Assembly (NCBI RefSeq): GCF_002831625.1
Contig: NZ_CP025116.1
Coordinates: forward strand, 310,001-374,000
Origin: Nonlabens sp. MB-3u-79
GTDB lineage: Bacteria > Bacteroidota > Bacteroidia > Flavobacteriales > Flavobacteriaceae
Length of the DNA: 64,000 nt
Direction: 5' to 3'
Below are positions 45,801 to 53,919 of this stretch, piece by piece. The stretch's first letter is position 1, and the number at the start of each line of letters is the position of its first letter. The notes below the pieces were generated by a model. The model searched no databases. It saw nothing but the letters and a program-made list of their open reading frames with translations, and had not been told where the DNA came from. The translations under genes and the position numbers were made by a program.

Positions 45801-47437
45801 GGAAGCCCGTTTAAAATTACAGCATCGTTTTGAGTTAAATCTACCGTAGTGGTACCCGTGGTATTACAAAGGATGATATCGTTAGGCGCGGCAGCTAATA
45901 TCTCTGGTGCCACATCTATACACACTTGTTCTGTATACGTACATCCGTGATTATCTGTCATCTCATATGTATAACAGTTTTGTCCAGCAACAGATGGAGT
46001 TATGGTCACTGTATTTCCTACTGTACTCGTAATATCTGGGCTCGCCTGCCATGCTTCAGTAGTAATTACCGGTGTAAAAGAGAGATCTGCAGGAATAATT
46101 GCCGGATTAAAATTCAATCCCCAAAAAAAGATATAACCGTTATCAGATCCCAAATTATCCGTTATAGTGATACACCACTGACCATTTATAGGAGAACCGA
46201 TAAATGTACTGTAAGGATCCACAGGCAAATAGTCTCCCGCTGGGATCGTTCCTCCAGGATTGGCAGTAACGTATTGAGTCCAAGTCTGTGTAGCGGTTTC
46301 TGTAAACACATAATCAAATCCAGCACCTGGATTCCTGTTAGCATCATCATCTATAGGTATACCTAGAAAAGCACCACCTCCACTAGAGTACTGATGTAAA
46401 TCTACTTCAGATCCATTAGGAGCGGTTATAGTGAGTTGTAAGTCGCCTAAATAAGAATGCTCCATATTCAAGAAAATATTTACGATATCACTTGCACTGG
46501 TTATTACGGTTCCTGGAGCAAAAAGGTCTACATCAATACAAGTGGTATAACTCACACCGCTACCGTCAGGTAAAAAAGTTTGGCCTGTTACGGGAGGAGA
46601 AACTGGAATTAAAAATTCTTGAGTAGTTGCAACTCCTGTTAAAGTAGTAGATTCTCCAAAACACAGCTGCGTATCTGCTGCCATCGTCCCTGTAAAATCA
46701 GGATCTGAAGACACCTGTACGACCAGATCTATTTCATCCCTATCAGAACAACCTGCAGCATCAGTAACTCTAAACTTAGTCTGATAGATACCTGTCATCG
46801 AGTAGGTTTCAGTTTGTACTTGACCAGAATTAAATCCTGCTCCATTAGCTAGATCCCATTCATAAGTAGCCCCAACACCATCAACGCCAAAAGTAGCCTG
46901 GCCGTCAAAAGTGACTGTATCGCCTTGACACACTCTTAAAATACCGTCTGTATCTATTGGTGGTGTAGTAGTAATGTTAGTAACAATAGACTGGCATGGG
47001 TCAAAGCAACGTCTTGCCGCTCTCCATCCACTAGCATTACCAGAGCCGTTAGAAATAAATTGTACGGTAAGGCATCCCGAAGGGTTTCCAGCACTGGCCT
47101 GAAAAACACCTGGAGGAACATTTGTATTTGTAATCGTTGCTAACAGCGGTGCAGCTGTACTGTCCCCATCATAAATAGTGAGCACATCGTTGAGCTCCAA
47201 ATCCATAACAACAAAATCTAGAATCATGCGATCTGTTGGAATAATTGGACAAAAGAGAGCCACCCCATTAAAATTATCAGAATAATTCACATTACCACCG
47301 TCGTCATTGAAGGTAGAGGTCGCGCAACCAGTATATCTGGTAGGGTTAGCAGGACCACTACCTATCATATTTATATTAACCTGAGCTACTGACAGATAAG
47401 AGACGAGAAAGGATAATACAAGGAGAAATCTTTTCAT
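42887..47437 (-). CDS. Giant T9SS type B (gliding-motility-type) secreted adhesin
   Basis: A 1,516-residue surface protein. Signal peptide (1-18, 'LLVLSFLVSYLSVAQ'), a CUB-like domain (about 25-150), a PKD-type domain (about 155-245), a proprotein-convertase P domain (about 290-450, 'GDLQLTITAPNGSEVDLHQY' to 'GQWCITITDNLGSDNGYIFF'), then nine repeats of 86-101 residues (about 515-1310). Each repeat carries a cysteine in a ---CDDxSNDG-like turn (for example at 716, 811, 912 and 1010), an acidic segment, NxxxILNGxx and TIYxRIEN. It ends with the type B C-terminal domain ('DYFTPNADGIHDTWNIIGGD' to 'YWFRIEYAFDGQQREASGHF'). This domain directs export by the type IX system. It is presumably an adhesin for gliding or surface attachment; a specific ligand is unknown. 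Confidence 0.93.
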   Translation of the reverse strand: MKRFLLVLSFLVSYLSVAQVNINMIGSGPANPTRYTGCATSTFNDDGGNVNYSDNFNGVALFCPIIPTDRMILDFVVMDLELNDVLTIYDGDSTAAPLLATITNTNVPPGVFQASAGNPSGCLTVQFISNGSGNASGWRAARRCFDPCQSIVTNITTTPPIDTDGILRVCQGDTVTFDGQATFGVDGVGATYEWDLANGAGFNSGQVQTETYSMTGIYQTKFRVTDAAGCSDRDEIDLVVQVSSDPDFTGTMAADTQLCFGESTTLTGVATTQEFLIPVSPPVTGQTFLPDGSGVSYTTCIDVDLFAPGTVITSASDIVNIFLNMEHSYLGDLQLTITAPNGSEVDLHQYSSGGGAFLGIPIDDDANRNPGAGFDYVFTETATQTWTQYVTANPGGTIPAGDYLPVDPYSTFIGSPINGQWCITITDNLGSDNGYIFFWGLNFNPAIIPADLSFTPVITTEAWQASPDITSTVGNTVTITPSVAGQNCYTYEMTDNHGCTYTEQVCIDVAPEILAAAPNDIILCNTTGTTTVDLTQNDAVILNGLPAGDHVVTYHTSQTDAENGVGAIGNPTAYPISMPPMTVFSAITNTTSNCILVDSFVVDVIDFSTFVIPDFEQCGPIVNFDLDAYVSAALGSGGGGGSGGSNFTTTYYTSLMDAQNETNPILNPTSFDLAVGTVTIYVRIVSTADPSCSSINPFSLTAALIPVANTPMDMVTCDDLSNDGTEVFVLSDQNAAILNGQTATVTYHLTQLDAINGAAPLNAAGYANTASPQTIYARVTDNTSLMCSSTTMFDLVVNRIAVFTGANDIVVCDDISNDGFDVFDLTSQNPSVLGAQLATDNTITFYNSPTDAAAGINAIVNPSTYTNTTTGTETVFVRIENSTATDCYDSGSFDLIINATPIANPVAEVIVCDDPSNDEQDVFTFSSYSSQVLLAQDPLLYAISYHDSQANADAGTNTLDTTSYTNTSNPQTIYVRIENVNNMSCFNTTTFDLTINETPAITTAPDLTLCDDPSGDGAESFDLTQNDAIILNGLNPADYTIVYSNATGVITSPYSNTSSPEAISIRVENNTTNCSDTTTFDLIVSPVPASVPSFTIEECDEDGDGVASFTLGDANAQVINGQTGTTVSYYDSPADALSGSNPLDTASYDNTIAPQTIYYRLEFTSSACFSIGDFVIEPVDAPIAVTPTALEACDDGSGNATIDVSLADAQVTTGQAGSTVVYYLNQTDADSQVNGITNDFTYSSNTTLIVRVDDDNTNCFSFTTLDLVFHGLPTPSLLDQYILCLDENNNLVNGPVTLDTGLNDTEYSYEWTLNGALLPVSTASIDVAEGGDYQLTATRIATGCSISITTNVRVSSVPEVYDIDITTDPFDKDHQVIVRAQGPDQYWYRLDDGPYVNNGTFNDVTPGAHTVTIAERSGCGEIVVDIFVFGYPDYFTPNADGIHDTWNIIGGDRLPGTRLYIFDRYGKLIKQLDVDGPGWDGTYNGQALPSSDYWFRIEYAFDGQQREASGHFAMKR

Positions 47438-47571
47438 TATTTTAATTTTGAATATTAAGGGGCTAAATTCTAATTAACAAATATGAGAAATTTTGTTAAC
47501 TCTTACTTAACGTTTACTACCTATTTTCTGTCTAATTCATACAAAACAATGCAGTTATGCCTTACAGTTTG

Positions 47572-47579
47572 TAAATTTG
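47572..47579 (+). promoter_or_regulatory. Bacteroidota -7 promoter box of folE
   Basis: TAAATTTG (TAnnTTTG), 13 bases before the folE ATG at 47593. Confidence 0.5.
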
Positions 47580-47592
47580 CACGAAAATTAAA

Positions 47593-48291
47593 ATGCCCCC
47601 TACTAATCGTAGTCCTTATATGAAAATTGAAGATATCATAGAAAATATAGAAGATAACGATCACCTCTCTTCTAACGAGCAAACTCCTTTACGTTCAGAT
47701 GCATTTGAATTAAGCGATGCTGATAAAATCGAGTCTATAAAAAAAGACGTTCATCACATTCTAGAAACTCTAGGGATGGACATGACAGACGACAGTCTAA
47801 AGGGAACACCTAATCGAGTGGCAAAAATGTTTGTCAACGAGGTTTTTGGCGGTTTACGTCCCGATAAAAAACCTAATGCCAGTACTTTTGAAAATAAGTA
47901 CAAGTACAATGAAATGCTGGTAGAAAAAGATATTGTTGTTTACTCCACCTGTGAACATCATTTGCTGCCTATAGTAGGTCGAGCACACGTAGCTTATATT
48001 TCTAACGGTAGCGTGGTTGGACTTTCAAAGATGAATCGCATCGTAGATTATTATGCAAAACGCCCTCAAGTTCAGGAACGTTTAAACATTCAGATCGTAC
48101 GTGAATTGCAAAAAGTAATGAATACAGAAGATGTAGCCTGTATTATTGATGCAAAGCACTTGTGCGTCAACAGTCGTGGTATCAGAGATATCGATAGCAG
48201 CACGGTGACTGGAGAATTTGGCGGTAAATTTAAGGACCCGATTGTAAAAAGAGAATTTCTCGATTACATACAGATGAAGACTAAATTCTAG
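47593..48291 (+). CDS. folE: GTP cyclohydrolase I
   Basis: Converts GTP to 7,8-dihydroneopterin triphosphate, the entry to folate, queuosine and tetrahydrobiopterin. 232 residues. The zinc motif CEHH begins at C120 ('YSTCEHHLLPIVGRAHVAYI'), followed by VVGLSKMNRIVDYYAKRPQVQERL and 'DVACIIDAKHLCVNSRGI' with the second zinc cysteine. I use the ATG at 47593, which fits the promoter; an ATG at 47620 is the alternative. It stands alone, although the window also holds folP and a PTPS/QueD gene. Confidence 0.96.
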   Translation: MPPTNRSPYMKIEDIIENIEDNDHLSSNEQTPLRSDAFELSDADKIESIKKDVHHILETLGMDMTDDSLKGTPNRVAKMFVNEVFGGLRPDKKPNASTFENKYKYNEMLVEKDIVVYSTCEHHLLPIVGRAHVAYISNGSVVGLSKMNRIVDYYAKRPQVQERLNIQIVRELQKVMNTEDVACIIDAKHLCVNSRGIRDIDSSTVTGEFGGKFKDPIVKREFLDYIQMKTKF

Positions 48292-48390
48292 ATTTCTACT
48301 CTCCATCTTTGTAAAATAGCAAAATCTCAACCAGCAGTTTGCTACACGGAGTTTTTAAACTCTATTTTTGAAGGAGATAGAAGGTAGTTC

Positions 48391-48406
48391 CGCTTTCGCG
48401 AAAGCG
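48391..48406. repeat. Dispersed palindrome, copy 9 (intergenic)
   Basis: CGCTTTCGCGAAAGCG with left flank GTTC, between folE and cysS. Confidence 0.9.
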
Positions 48407-48458
48407 AGATCATTACCAACAAATGAAACCAATACATAGCATACTACAAAATTAAACC

Positions 48459-49946
48459 ATGGCTAGATATCAAGATAATGAACTGAAAATCTACAACTCT
48501 ATAAAAGGAGAAAAGGAAGTTTTTACCTCTATTGTTGAGGGACGCATAGGAATGTACGTTTGTGGACCTACGGTTTACAGCAATGTGCATTTAGGAAACT
48601 GCCGCACGTTTATCAGTTTTGACATGATATTTAGGTACCTAAAACATTTGGGATATAAAGTACGTTATGTGCGTAATATCACAGATGCCGGACACCTTAC
48701 TGACGATTCTGATGAAGGAGAGGATAAGATTTCTAAAAAAGCCAGACTTGAAAAAATCGAGCCTATGGAAGTGGTGCAGCAATACACGCTGGACTTTCAT
48801 ACGGTTATGAGTCAGTTCAATGCATTTCCACCTAGTATTGAACCTACAGCTACTGGTCATATTGTAGAGCAAATCGAGATCATAAAAACCATTTTGCAAA
48901 ATGGATATGCATATGAAAAGAACGGCTCTATTTATTTTGATGTAGTAAAATTTAATGAAGATCATCACTACGGTAAACTGAGCGGTCGCAACCTAGAAGA
49001 CATGATGGCCAATTCTCGAGAACTGGCTGCACAAAGCGATAAAGCAAATCCCGCCGACTTTGCGCTGTGGAAAAAAGCGAGCCCCCAACACATCATGAGA
49101 TGGCCTAGTCCTTGGGGCGATGGTTTTCCAGGATGGCATTTAGAATGTACGGTGATGAGCTCCAAATATCTTGGGGAAACTTTTGATATACACGGTGGCG
49201 GTATGGACCTCAAATTCCCACACCACGAGTGCGAAATCGCTCAAGGAGAAGCTGCTCACGGACACAGTCCTGTCAATTACTGGATGCATGCCAATATGCT
49301 GACTCTTAATGGTCAGAAAATGTCTAAATCTACCGGAAATAGCATTTTACCAGTAGAGCTTTTTACAGGAGATAATGATTTTATGCAAAAAGCTTTTGCT
49401 CCTAGCGTTGTGCGTTTCTTTATGATGCAGGCGCATTATAGATCTATTTTAGACTTTAGTAATGACGCTATTCTAGCTGCCGAAAAAGGTTTTAACCGAC
49501 TTACAGAAGCTATGAAAGTAATGGAGAATCTGTCTGTTTCTAAAACCTCTTCTATTGATATCTCTTCATGGAAAGCAAAATGTTATGCTGCGATGAATGA
49601 CGATTTCAACACCCCTATTCTTATTGCAGAGCTTTTTGATGCTGTAAAAATGATTCATTCTATCCAGGATGGAAATGCAACGATTACTACAAGCGATCTC
49701 AAGGAGCTTCAAGAAACAATGAATGGCTTTTACTTTGATGTTTTGGGATTACAAAATGCAAAGGAAGAAGGAAGTAGTTCCTTAAACAAAGGGTTGGACG
49801 GAGCCATGAAGCTTATTATTGACTTAAGAGCTACCGCAAGAGCTAATAAAGACTGGAGCACCAGCGATAAAATAAGAGACGAGCTCACTGCTGCTGGAAT
49901 CCAATTAAAGGATGGTGCTGATGGGACTATTTATAGTCTGGAATAA
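48459..49946 (+). CDS. cysS: Cysteinyl-tRNA synthetase
   Basis: Charges tRNA-Cys. 495 residues, standard size. The HIGH-type motif is HLGN (from residue 43, in '[20 protein letters not shown]'), KMSKS is at 287-291, and zinc ligands are in '[15 protein letters not shown]' and [15 protein letters not shown]-like C-terminal region follows ('[17 protein letters not shown]'). Monocistronic, separated from folE by a palindrome copy. Confidence 0.97.
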   Translation: MARYQDNELKIYNSIKGEKEVFTSIVEGRIGMYVCGPTVYSNVHLGNCRTFISFDMIFRYLKHLGYKVRYVRNITDAGHLTDDSDEGEDKISKKARLEKIEPMEVVQQYTLDFHTVMSQFNAFPPSIEPTATGHIVEQIEIIKTILQNGYAYEKNGSIYFDVVKFNEDHHYGKLSGRNLEDMMANSRELAAQSDKANPADFALWKKASPQHIMRWPSPWGDGFPGWHLECTVMSSKYLGETFDIHGGGMDLKFPHHECEIAQGEAAHGHSPVNYWMHANMLTLNGQKMSKSTGNSILPVELFTGDNDFMQKAFAPSVVRFFMMQAHYRSILDFSNDAILAAEKGFNRLTEAMKVMENLSVSKTSSIDISSWKAKCYAAMNDDFNTPILIAELFDAVKMIHSIQDGNATITTSDLKELQETMNGFYFDVLGLQNAKEEGSSSLNKGLDGAMKLIIDLRATARANKDWSTSDKIRDELTAAGIQLKDGADGTIYSLE

Positions 49947-50113
49947 TTGCTGAGTTCTGAGTTTTGTAAGTTTGAAAAAAAGCTGAATAAATAAAAGTTT
50001 ATTATTATTTCTTTTGAGAAAGATTATGGAGGTCCTACTAAATTTGAACAAGTAATTAGTATCATTCATAGCTGTATCAGGACAAATTTTTAAGGATGAC
50101 AATGCTAGAAACT

Positions 50114-50558
50114 AACCGAATTCATTCGGTTATATAAAAGAAGGCCGCAGGCGACAGCATTCATTCTTAGCGGCGAAATTTATTCCGCCATATGGTGATG
50201 ATGATATATTAATAGATTAATGGCATCCTGGAAACCAACCGAATTCATTCGGTTATATAAAAGAAGGCCGCAGGCGCCACAGTTCATTCGTAGCGGCGCA
50301 ATTTATTCCGCCATAAGGTGATGATGATATATTAATAGATTAATGGCATCCTGGAAACCAACCGAATTCATTCGGTTATATAAAAGAAGGCCGCAGGCGC
50401 CACAGTTCATTCGTAGCGGCGCAATTTATTCTGCCATAAGGTGATGATGATATATTAATAGATTAATGGCATCCTGGAAACCAACCGAATTCATTCGGTT
50501 ATATAAAAGAAGGCCGTAGGCGACACAGTTCATTCGTAGCGGCGGAATTTATTCTGTC
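50114..50558. repeat. 123-base tandem repeat, 3.6 copies, each with two dyads
   Basis: Copies start at 50114, 50237, 50360 and 50483, exactly 123 bases apart; the last is cut off at about 50558. Copies 2 and 3 differ at one base. Each unit opens with the inverted repeat AACCGAATTCATTCGGTT and contains a second dyad, GGCG-AAT-TT-ATTCCGCC with one or two variable bases. Frames through the unit meet stops, so it is not coding. It occupies most of the 688-base gap between cysS and yidD. No transposase is nearby. Confidence 0.95.
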
Positions 50559-50634
50559 GGACAGATAATTAAGATCCTGGATTCATTTAAACAAGTAAAT
50601 TAGAATCAAGTCGAAAACAATTTTTTCAACATTT

Positions 50635-50856
50635 ATGAAAAAAATACTGGCCTACCCATTTTTGTTGATCATCAGGTTTTATCAGTCGGTGATATCACCT
50701 TTTACACCTGCAAGCTGCAGATACTCACCTACTTGTTCTCAATATTCTAAAGAAGCACTCCTCAAACACGGTGCTTTTAAGGGCGGCTGGCTGGCCCTAA
50801 AACGTATTTTTAGTTGTCATCCATTAGGTGGCAAAGGTTATGATCCTGTACCTTAA
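50635..50856 (+). CDS. yidD: Membrane protein insertion efficiency factor YidD
   Basis: Small membrane-associated helper of Sec/YidC insertion. 73 residues with the complete family pattern: [19 protein letters not shown], '[18 protein letters not shown]' with three conserved cysteines, and [23 protein letters not shown]. It is normally near rpmH/rnpA, but here stands alone behind the 123-base repeat. Confidence 0.96.
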   Translation: MKKILAYPFLLIIRFYQSVISPFTPASCRYSPTCSQYSKEALLKHGAFKGGWLALKRIFSCHPLGGKGYDPVP

Positions 50857-51236
50857 GAAAATTATGTGTTTTCAAGTTCGAAGTTCCTAATCCATATCAT
50901 CCATCTATTGTTAGTTGGAGCGAGAGCCCACCGAAGTGCCGAAAACGTCTCTATATTTATAGACTCTGTGCTATTTAAAAGGTTTCGAGTATATGTACGT
51001 TAAGCATTTCCTTTAAGCCGGGATTTCGACTATAGTTCGACTGAGAATTTTTGATGTTAGAAAAGGCTAGAAAGAAACTTGTGCTAAAATTTGCTCAATG
51101 AGCCATGAAGTATTTAGTCTAATCATAAAATGATCGATTTTAAATCGTTCTCGACTATCGCTCGAACTGACATCTTCGTCTTTTTAATTTTTATTTTACC
51201 TGTATTCTTCATTTTACTTTTATTTTTATTTTTTAT

Positions 51237-51472
51237 CATTAGTGTCCGATAAATTTTTTCCAATACCATTAAACATGCTGCCATTGAAGAGTTTCAAAAG
51301 AAACATTTATACAACCACCATGCTTTTGTCGTTCTTCATTATTTATGAAATGAATGCGCTTAGAATAGGAATATATCAAATGATGATTACTGTTTTTCAG
51401 TTAGTTATAGTGTAATCTATATGCTATAATCTTAGAGCGCAGCGATCTATGATCTTTTCTCGGACATTAGTG
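51237..51472. repeat. MITE-like element with 17-base imperfect terminal inverted repeats
   Basis: CATTAGTGTCCGATAAA at 51237-51253 and TTTCTCGGACATTAGTG at 51456-51472 are inverted copies with 14 of 17 bases matching, flanking about 200 bases without a gene. The right-hand side (51440-51480) also resembles the repeat at 33983-34023. The rest of the 691-base gap (50857-51547) has two short motifs with TCGACTATAG/TCGACTATCG and T-rich stretches, but no gene. Confidence 0.55.
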
Positions 51473-51480
51473 ATTTTTTA

Positions 51481-51504
51481 TTCAAGTTCAAGTTCAAGTT
51501 CAAG
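51481..51504. repeat. Hexanucleotide microsatellite (TTCAAG)x4
   Basis: Four perfect TTCAAG units, continuing as TTCGTC TTCATC, about 45-65 bases upstream of the symporter's start, that is, in its probable promoter or leader. Confidence 0.85.
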
Positions 51505-51547
51505 TTCGTCTTCATCTTCCTTACCTTAGCGTCAAAAATTAAGAGCC

Positions 51548-53002
51548 TTGACTTCTACTCAAATCCTCATTACCATAGCCTGCTATTTTGCTGTTCTTGT
51601 TGCGATATCTTTTATAGTAGGTCGCACGAGCGACAGTGCTACTTTTTTTAGAGGCAATCGTTCTTCCCCTTGGTTTATTGTGGCTTTTGGAATGATAGGT
51701 GCGTCGCTAAGCGGGGTAACTTTTATCTCCGTTCCAGGAGCGGTAGAAGAAGGTGCAATGAATTACTTTCAGGTTGTCCTAGGTTATATAGTAGGATATC
51801 TGGTGATCGGGACGGTGCTTTTACCGCTCTATTACCGTATAAATCTCACTTCGATTTACTCTTACCTCCATGATAGATACGGAAGTGCAGCACAATACAC
51901 CGGTTCTAGTTTCTTTATTCTTTCTCGTGTTGTAGGCGCCAGTTTTAGACTGTATTTAGTCGCTGGAGTATTGCAAGAATTTGTTTTTGAAAGTATGGGT
52001 GTGGAGTTTTGGCAAACGGTAACACTTACGGTAATCCTTATCTGGTTGTACACCTTTAAATCTGGAATCAAAACTATTGTTTGGACAGATACCTTACAGA
52101 CTTTGTTTATGTTGATCGCCGTAGGAGTAAGTATTTACTATATTTCTGACAGTTTGAATCTTAACGGTATTGGCGAGATTACAGGTTTTATATCTGATAG
52201 TGAGCTTTCCCAAATCTTCTTTTTTGACGACTGGAAAAGTGGTCAATATTTCTTCAAACAATTTTTTGCGGGAGCCTTTATCGCTATTGTCATGACAGGA
52301 CTGGATCAAGATATGATGCAAAAAAACCTCACCTGTCGCAGTCTTGGTGACGCTCAAAAGAACATGTTTTGGTTTACTATTGTGTTGACCTTCGTAAATC
52401 TTGTATTCTTAGGATTGGGTGTATTATTAACCGCTTTCGCGAAAGCGGAACACTTAACAGCCACAAAAGACAAGTTGTTTGCTGCCATAGCACTAGATAG
52501 CAATATGGGAATAGGAATTGGACTCGTTTTTATTCTTGGACTAGTCGCAGCAGCATATTCTAGTGCAGACAGTGCGCTTACTTCTTTAACAACTTCTTTC
52601 TCTGTAGATATTTTACGACTAGAACAAAATTATGAAGAGAAGAAACAAAATTGGATGCGTAAGCTGGTTCATGTAGGATTTTCTCTGTTGTTGATCCTAG
52701 TCATTGTGAGTTTTAAATATGTGATCAAGGACGATAGTGTGATCAATAAACTTTTTGTCTTTGCAGGATATACCTATGGCCCGTTATTGGGATTATTTGC
52801 TTTTGGAATTTTGACTCAACTAAAAGTACATCATTACGCAACTCCTGTTATCGCAATTGTTTCCCCTTTTCTAGCATTTGGAATCAGCTCAGCCGCCAAC
52901 TACTTTTTCGAATTTGAATTTGGTTTTTTTATACTGCTTCTCAATGGTTTTATTACCTTTTTAGGCTTGCTCATGGCATCCATTTTTAGCAATCAAGAAT
53001 AG
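51548..53002 (+). CDS. Sodium:solute symporter (SSS family)
   Basis: A 484-residue integral membrane protein with about 13 hydrophobic segments, of the sodium:solute symporter family. Typical stretches: 'GASLSGVTFISVPGAVEEGA', 'LPLYYRINLTSIYSYLHDRYG' and VAAAYSSADSALTSLTTSFSVDI, the last with the Ser/Ala-rich sodium-site helix. The start is TTG at 51548 (MTSTQILITIA), because no ATG lies upstream before an in-frame stop at 51527. A palindrome at 52431 is read as TAFAKAE in a loop. The (TTCAAG)4 repeat precedes the gene. Substrate unknown. Confidence 0.9.
   Translation: MTSTQILITIACYFAVLVAISFIVGRTSDSATFFRGNRSSPWFIVAFGMIGASLSGVTFISVPGAVEEGAMNYFQVVLGYIVGYLVIGTVLLPLYYRINLTSIYSYLHDRYGSAAQYTGSSFFILSRVVGASFRLYLVAGVLQEFVFESMGVEFWQTVTLTVILIWLYTFKSGIKTIVWTDTLQTLFMLIAVGVSIYYISDSLNLNGIGEITGFISDSELSQIFFFDDWKSGQYFFKQFFAGAFIAIVMTGLDQDMMQKNLTCRSLGDAQKNMFWFTIVLTFVNLVFLGLGVLLTAFAKAEHLTATKDKLFAAIALDSNMGIGIGLVFILGLVAAAYSSADSALTSLTTSFSVDILRLEQNYEEKKQNWMRKLVHVGFSLLLILVIVSFKYVIKDDSVINKLFVFAGYTYGPLLGLFAFGILTQLKVHHYATPVIAIVSPFLAFGISSAANYFFEFEFGFFILLLNGFITFLGLLMASIFSNQE
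52431..52448. repeat. Dispersed palindrome, copy 10 (in symporter)
   Basis: CCGCTTTCGCGAAAGCGG, read as TAFAKAEH. The following bases resemble those after the AlkB-like copy at 55078 over about 20 bases. Confidence 0.92.
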
Positions 53003-53003
53003 A

Positions 53004-53366
53004 TCAATATTGATGCGTTCCTAACAAGACTAACGTACAAGCCACTTCGCTTTGAATATTGTTCTCCTTTAAAAGTTTATAAAATTCTGGGTTCTCAGTT
53101 CCTGGATTAAAAATGACTCGTTCTGGACGCAGACTGATGATGTAATCGTAATACTCGCTCTGTCTTTTAGGATTCAAATAAAGTGTTACCGTATTGATTC
53201 CCTGAAATGGAATAAGCTCTTTGTGAATTCTTACATCGTCTACCATTCCTTCTCGCATTCCAATAGCGACCGTATCTGTATTGAACTTGCGCAATCTATA
53301 AATCGCTACGTTAGAATAACGTTCCTCTTTGAGCGATGCTCCTAATACTAAAGTTTTTTTAGACAT
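53004..53366 (-). CDS. CoA-binding domain protein (YccU-like)
   Basis: A 120-residue single Rossmann-fold CoA-binding protein: KTLVLGASLKEERYSNVAIY at the start (glycine-rich loop GAS), 'GINTVTLYLNPKRQSEYYDY' and ERVIFNPGTENPEFY, the typical core of the family. It overlaps nothing and converges on the symporter gene with one base between their ends. Function unknown; the family is thought to bind CoA or a related nucleotide. Confidence 0.88.
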   Translation of the reverse strand: MSKKTLVLGASLKEERYSNVAIYRLRKFNTDTVAIGMREGMVDDVRIHKELIPFQGINTVTLYLNPKRQSEYYDYIISLRPERVIFNPGTENPEFYKLLKENNIQSEVACTLVLLGTHQY

Positions 53367-53492
53367 CTTTTATGACTTTACATGTAACAATATACGAAAA
53401 TCATCGTCTTCTATACGAAGGACTTCATAAAGCCTTCTGATTTATTTGGTTTATTGAATTTTTATGAAAAAGAGAAATTCAACTGTTTATGC

Positions 53493-53612
53493 CTTTTAGG
53501 TTTTAAAATTAGATTCCTAAAAGACGAACATAATCGTATAGTTCATAATTAATGGTTAGTGTTATTATACGATTTAGAAATCCCGAGCTTGCAGGCTCGG
53601 GGTTTTGTTTTT
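53493..53612 (+). ncRNA. Candidate structured RNA ending in an orphan terminator
   Basis: Three hairpins lie in a row: CTTTTAGG/CCTAAAAG (53493-53500 and 53516-53523), AATCGTATA/TATACGATT (53532-53540 and 53566-53574), and a GC-rich terminator (CCCGAGC with GCTCGGG, 53578-53605) followed by a TTTTGTTTTT tract. No plus-strand gene ends here; the symporter stops 500 bases earlier and the CoA-binding gene is on the minus strand. Further upstream GAAGG/CCTTC (53417-53437) could add a fourth stem. This suggests a small RNA of about 120-200 bases, but no promoter is clear. Confidence 0.45.
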
Positions 53613-53650
53613 GTAACACTTCCTATCATTCATAACTGCAGAATTAAGAT

Positions 53651-53911
53651 CTTGTTTCACAATCCCAATCAACCATTCACAGGTGCGACATATAGATTAT
53701 GTTTTACAATCCTAATACACCACCCATTCATAGGTGCGACATATAGATTATGTTTTACAATCCCAATCAACCATTCACAGGTGCGACATATAGATTATGT
53801 TTTACAATCCCAATCAACCACCCATTCACAGGTGCAACATATAAATTTTGTTTCACAATCCCAATCAACCATTCATTCACAGGTGCGGACTTAAGTCCGC
53901 ACCTATGAATG
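53651..53911. repeat. 47/51-base tandem repeat ending in a 24-base perfect palindrome
   Basis: The string GGTGC(G/A)ACATATA recurs at 53682, 53733, 53780 and 53831, and GGTGCGGAC at 53882, spaced 51, 47, 51 and 51 bases. Each unit contains TTT(T/C)ACAATCC(C/T)AAT. The array ends in a perfect 24-base palindrome (53881-53904, core GCGGACTTAAGTCCGC) that extends to 38 bases (53874-53911) with one mismatch. It lies between the CoA-binding gene and the fabH stop codon, in a 553-base gap. Confidence 0.88.
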
Positions 53912-53919
53912 GGATCGTA

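Noticed and set aside
50114..50558. CRISPR-like array
   Set aside because: The 123-base units are contiguous with no distinct spacers and no cas genes are near.
53651..53911. CRISPR-like array
   Set aside because: The interval between the shared strings is itself repeated (TTTTACAATCCCAAT), so there are no unique spacers, and no cas genes.
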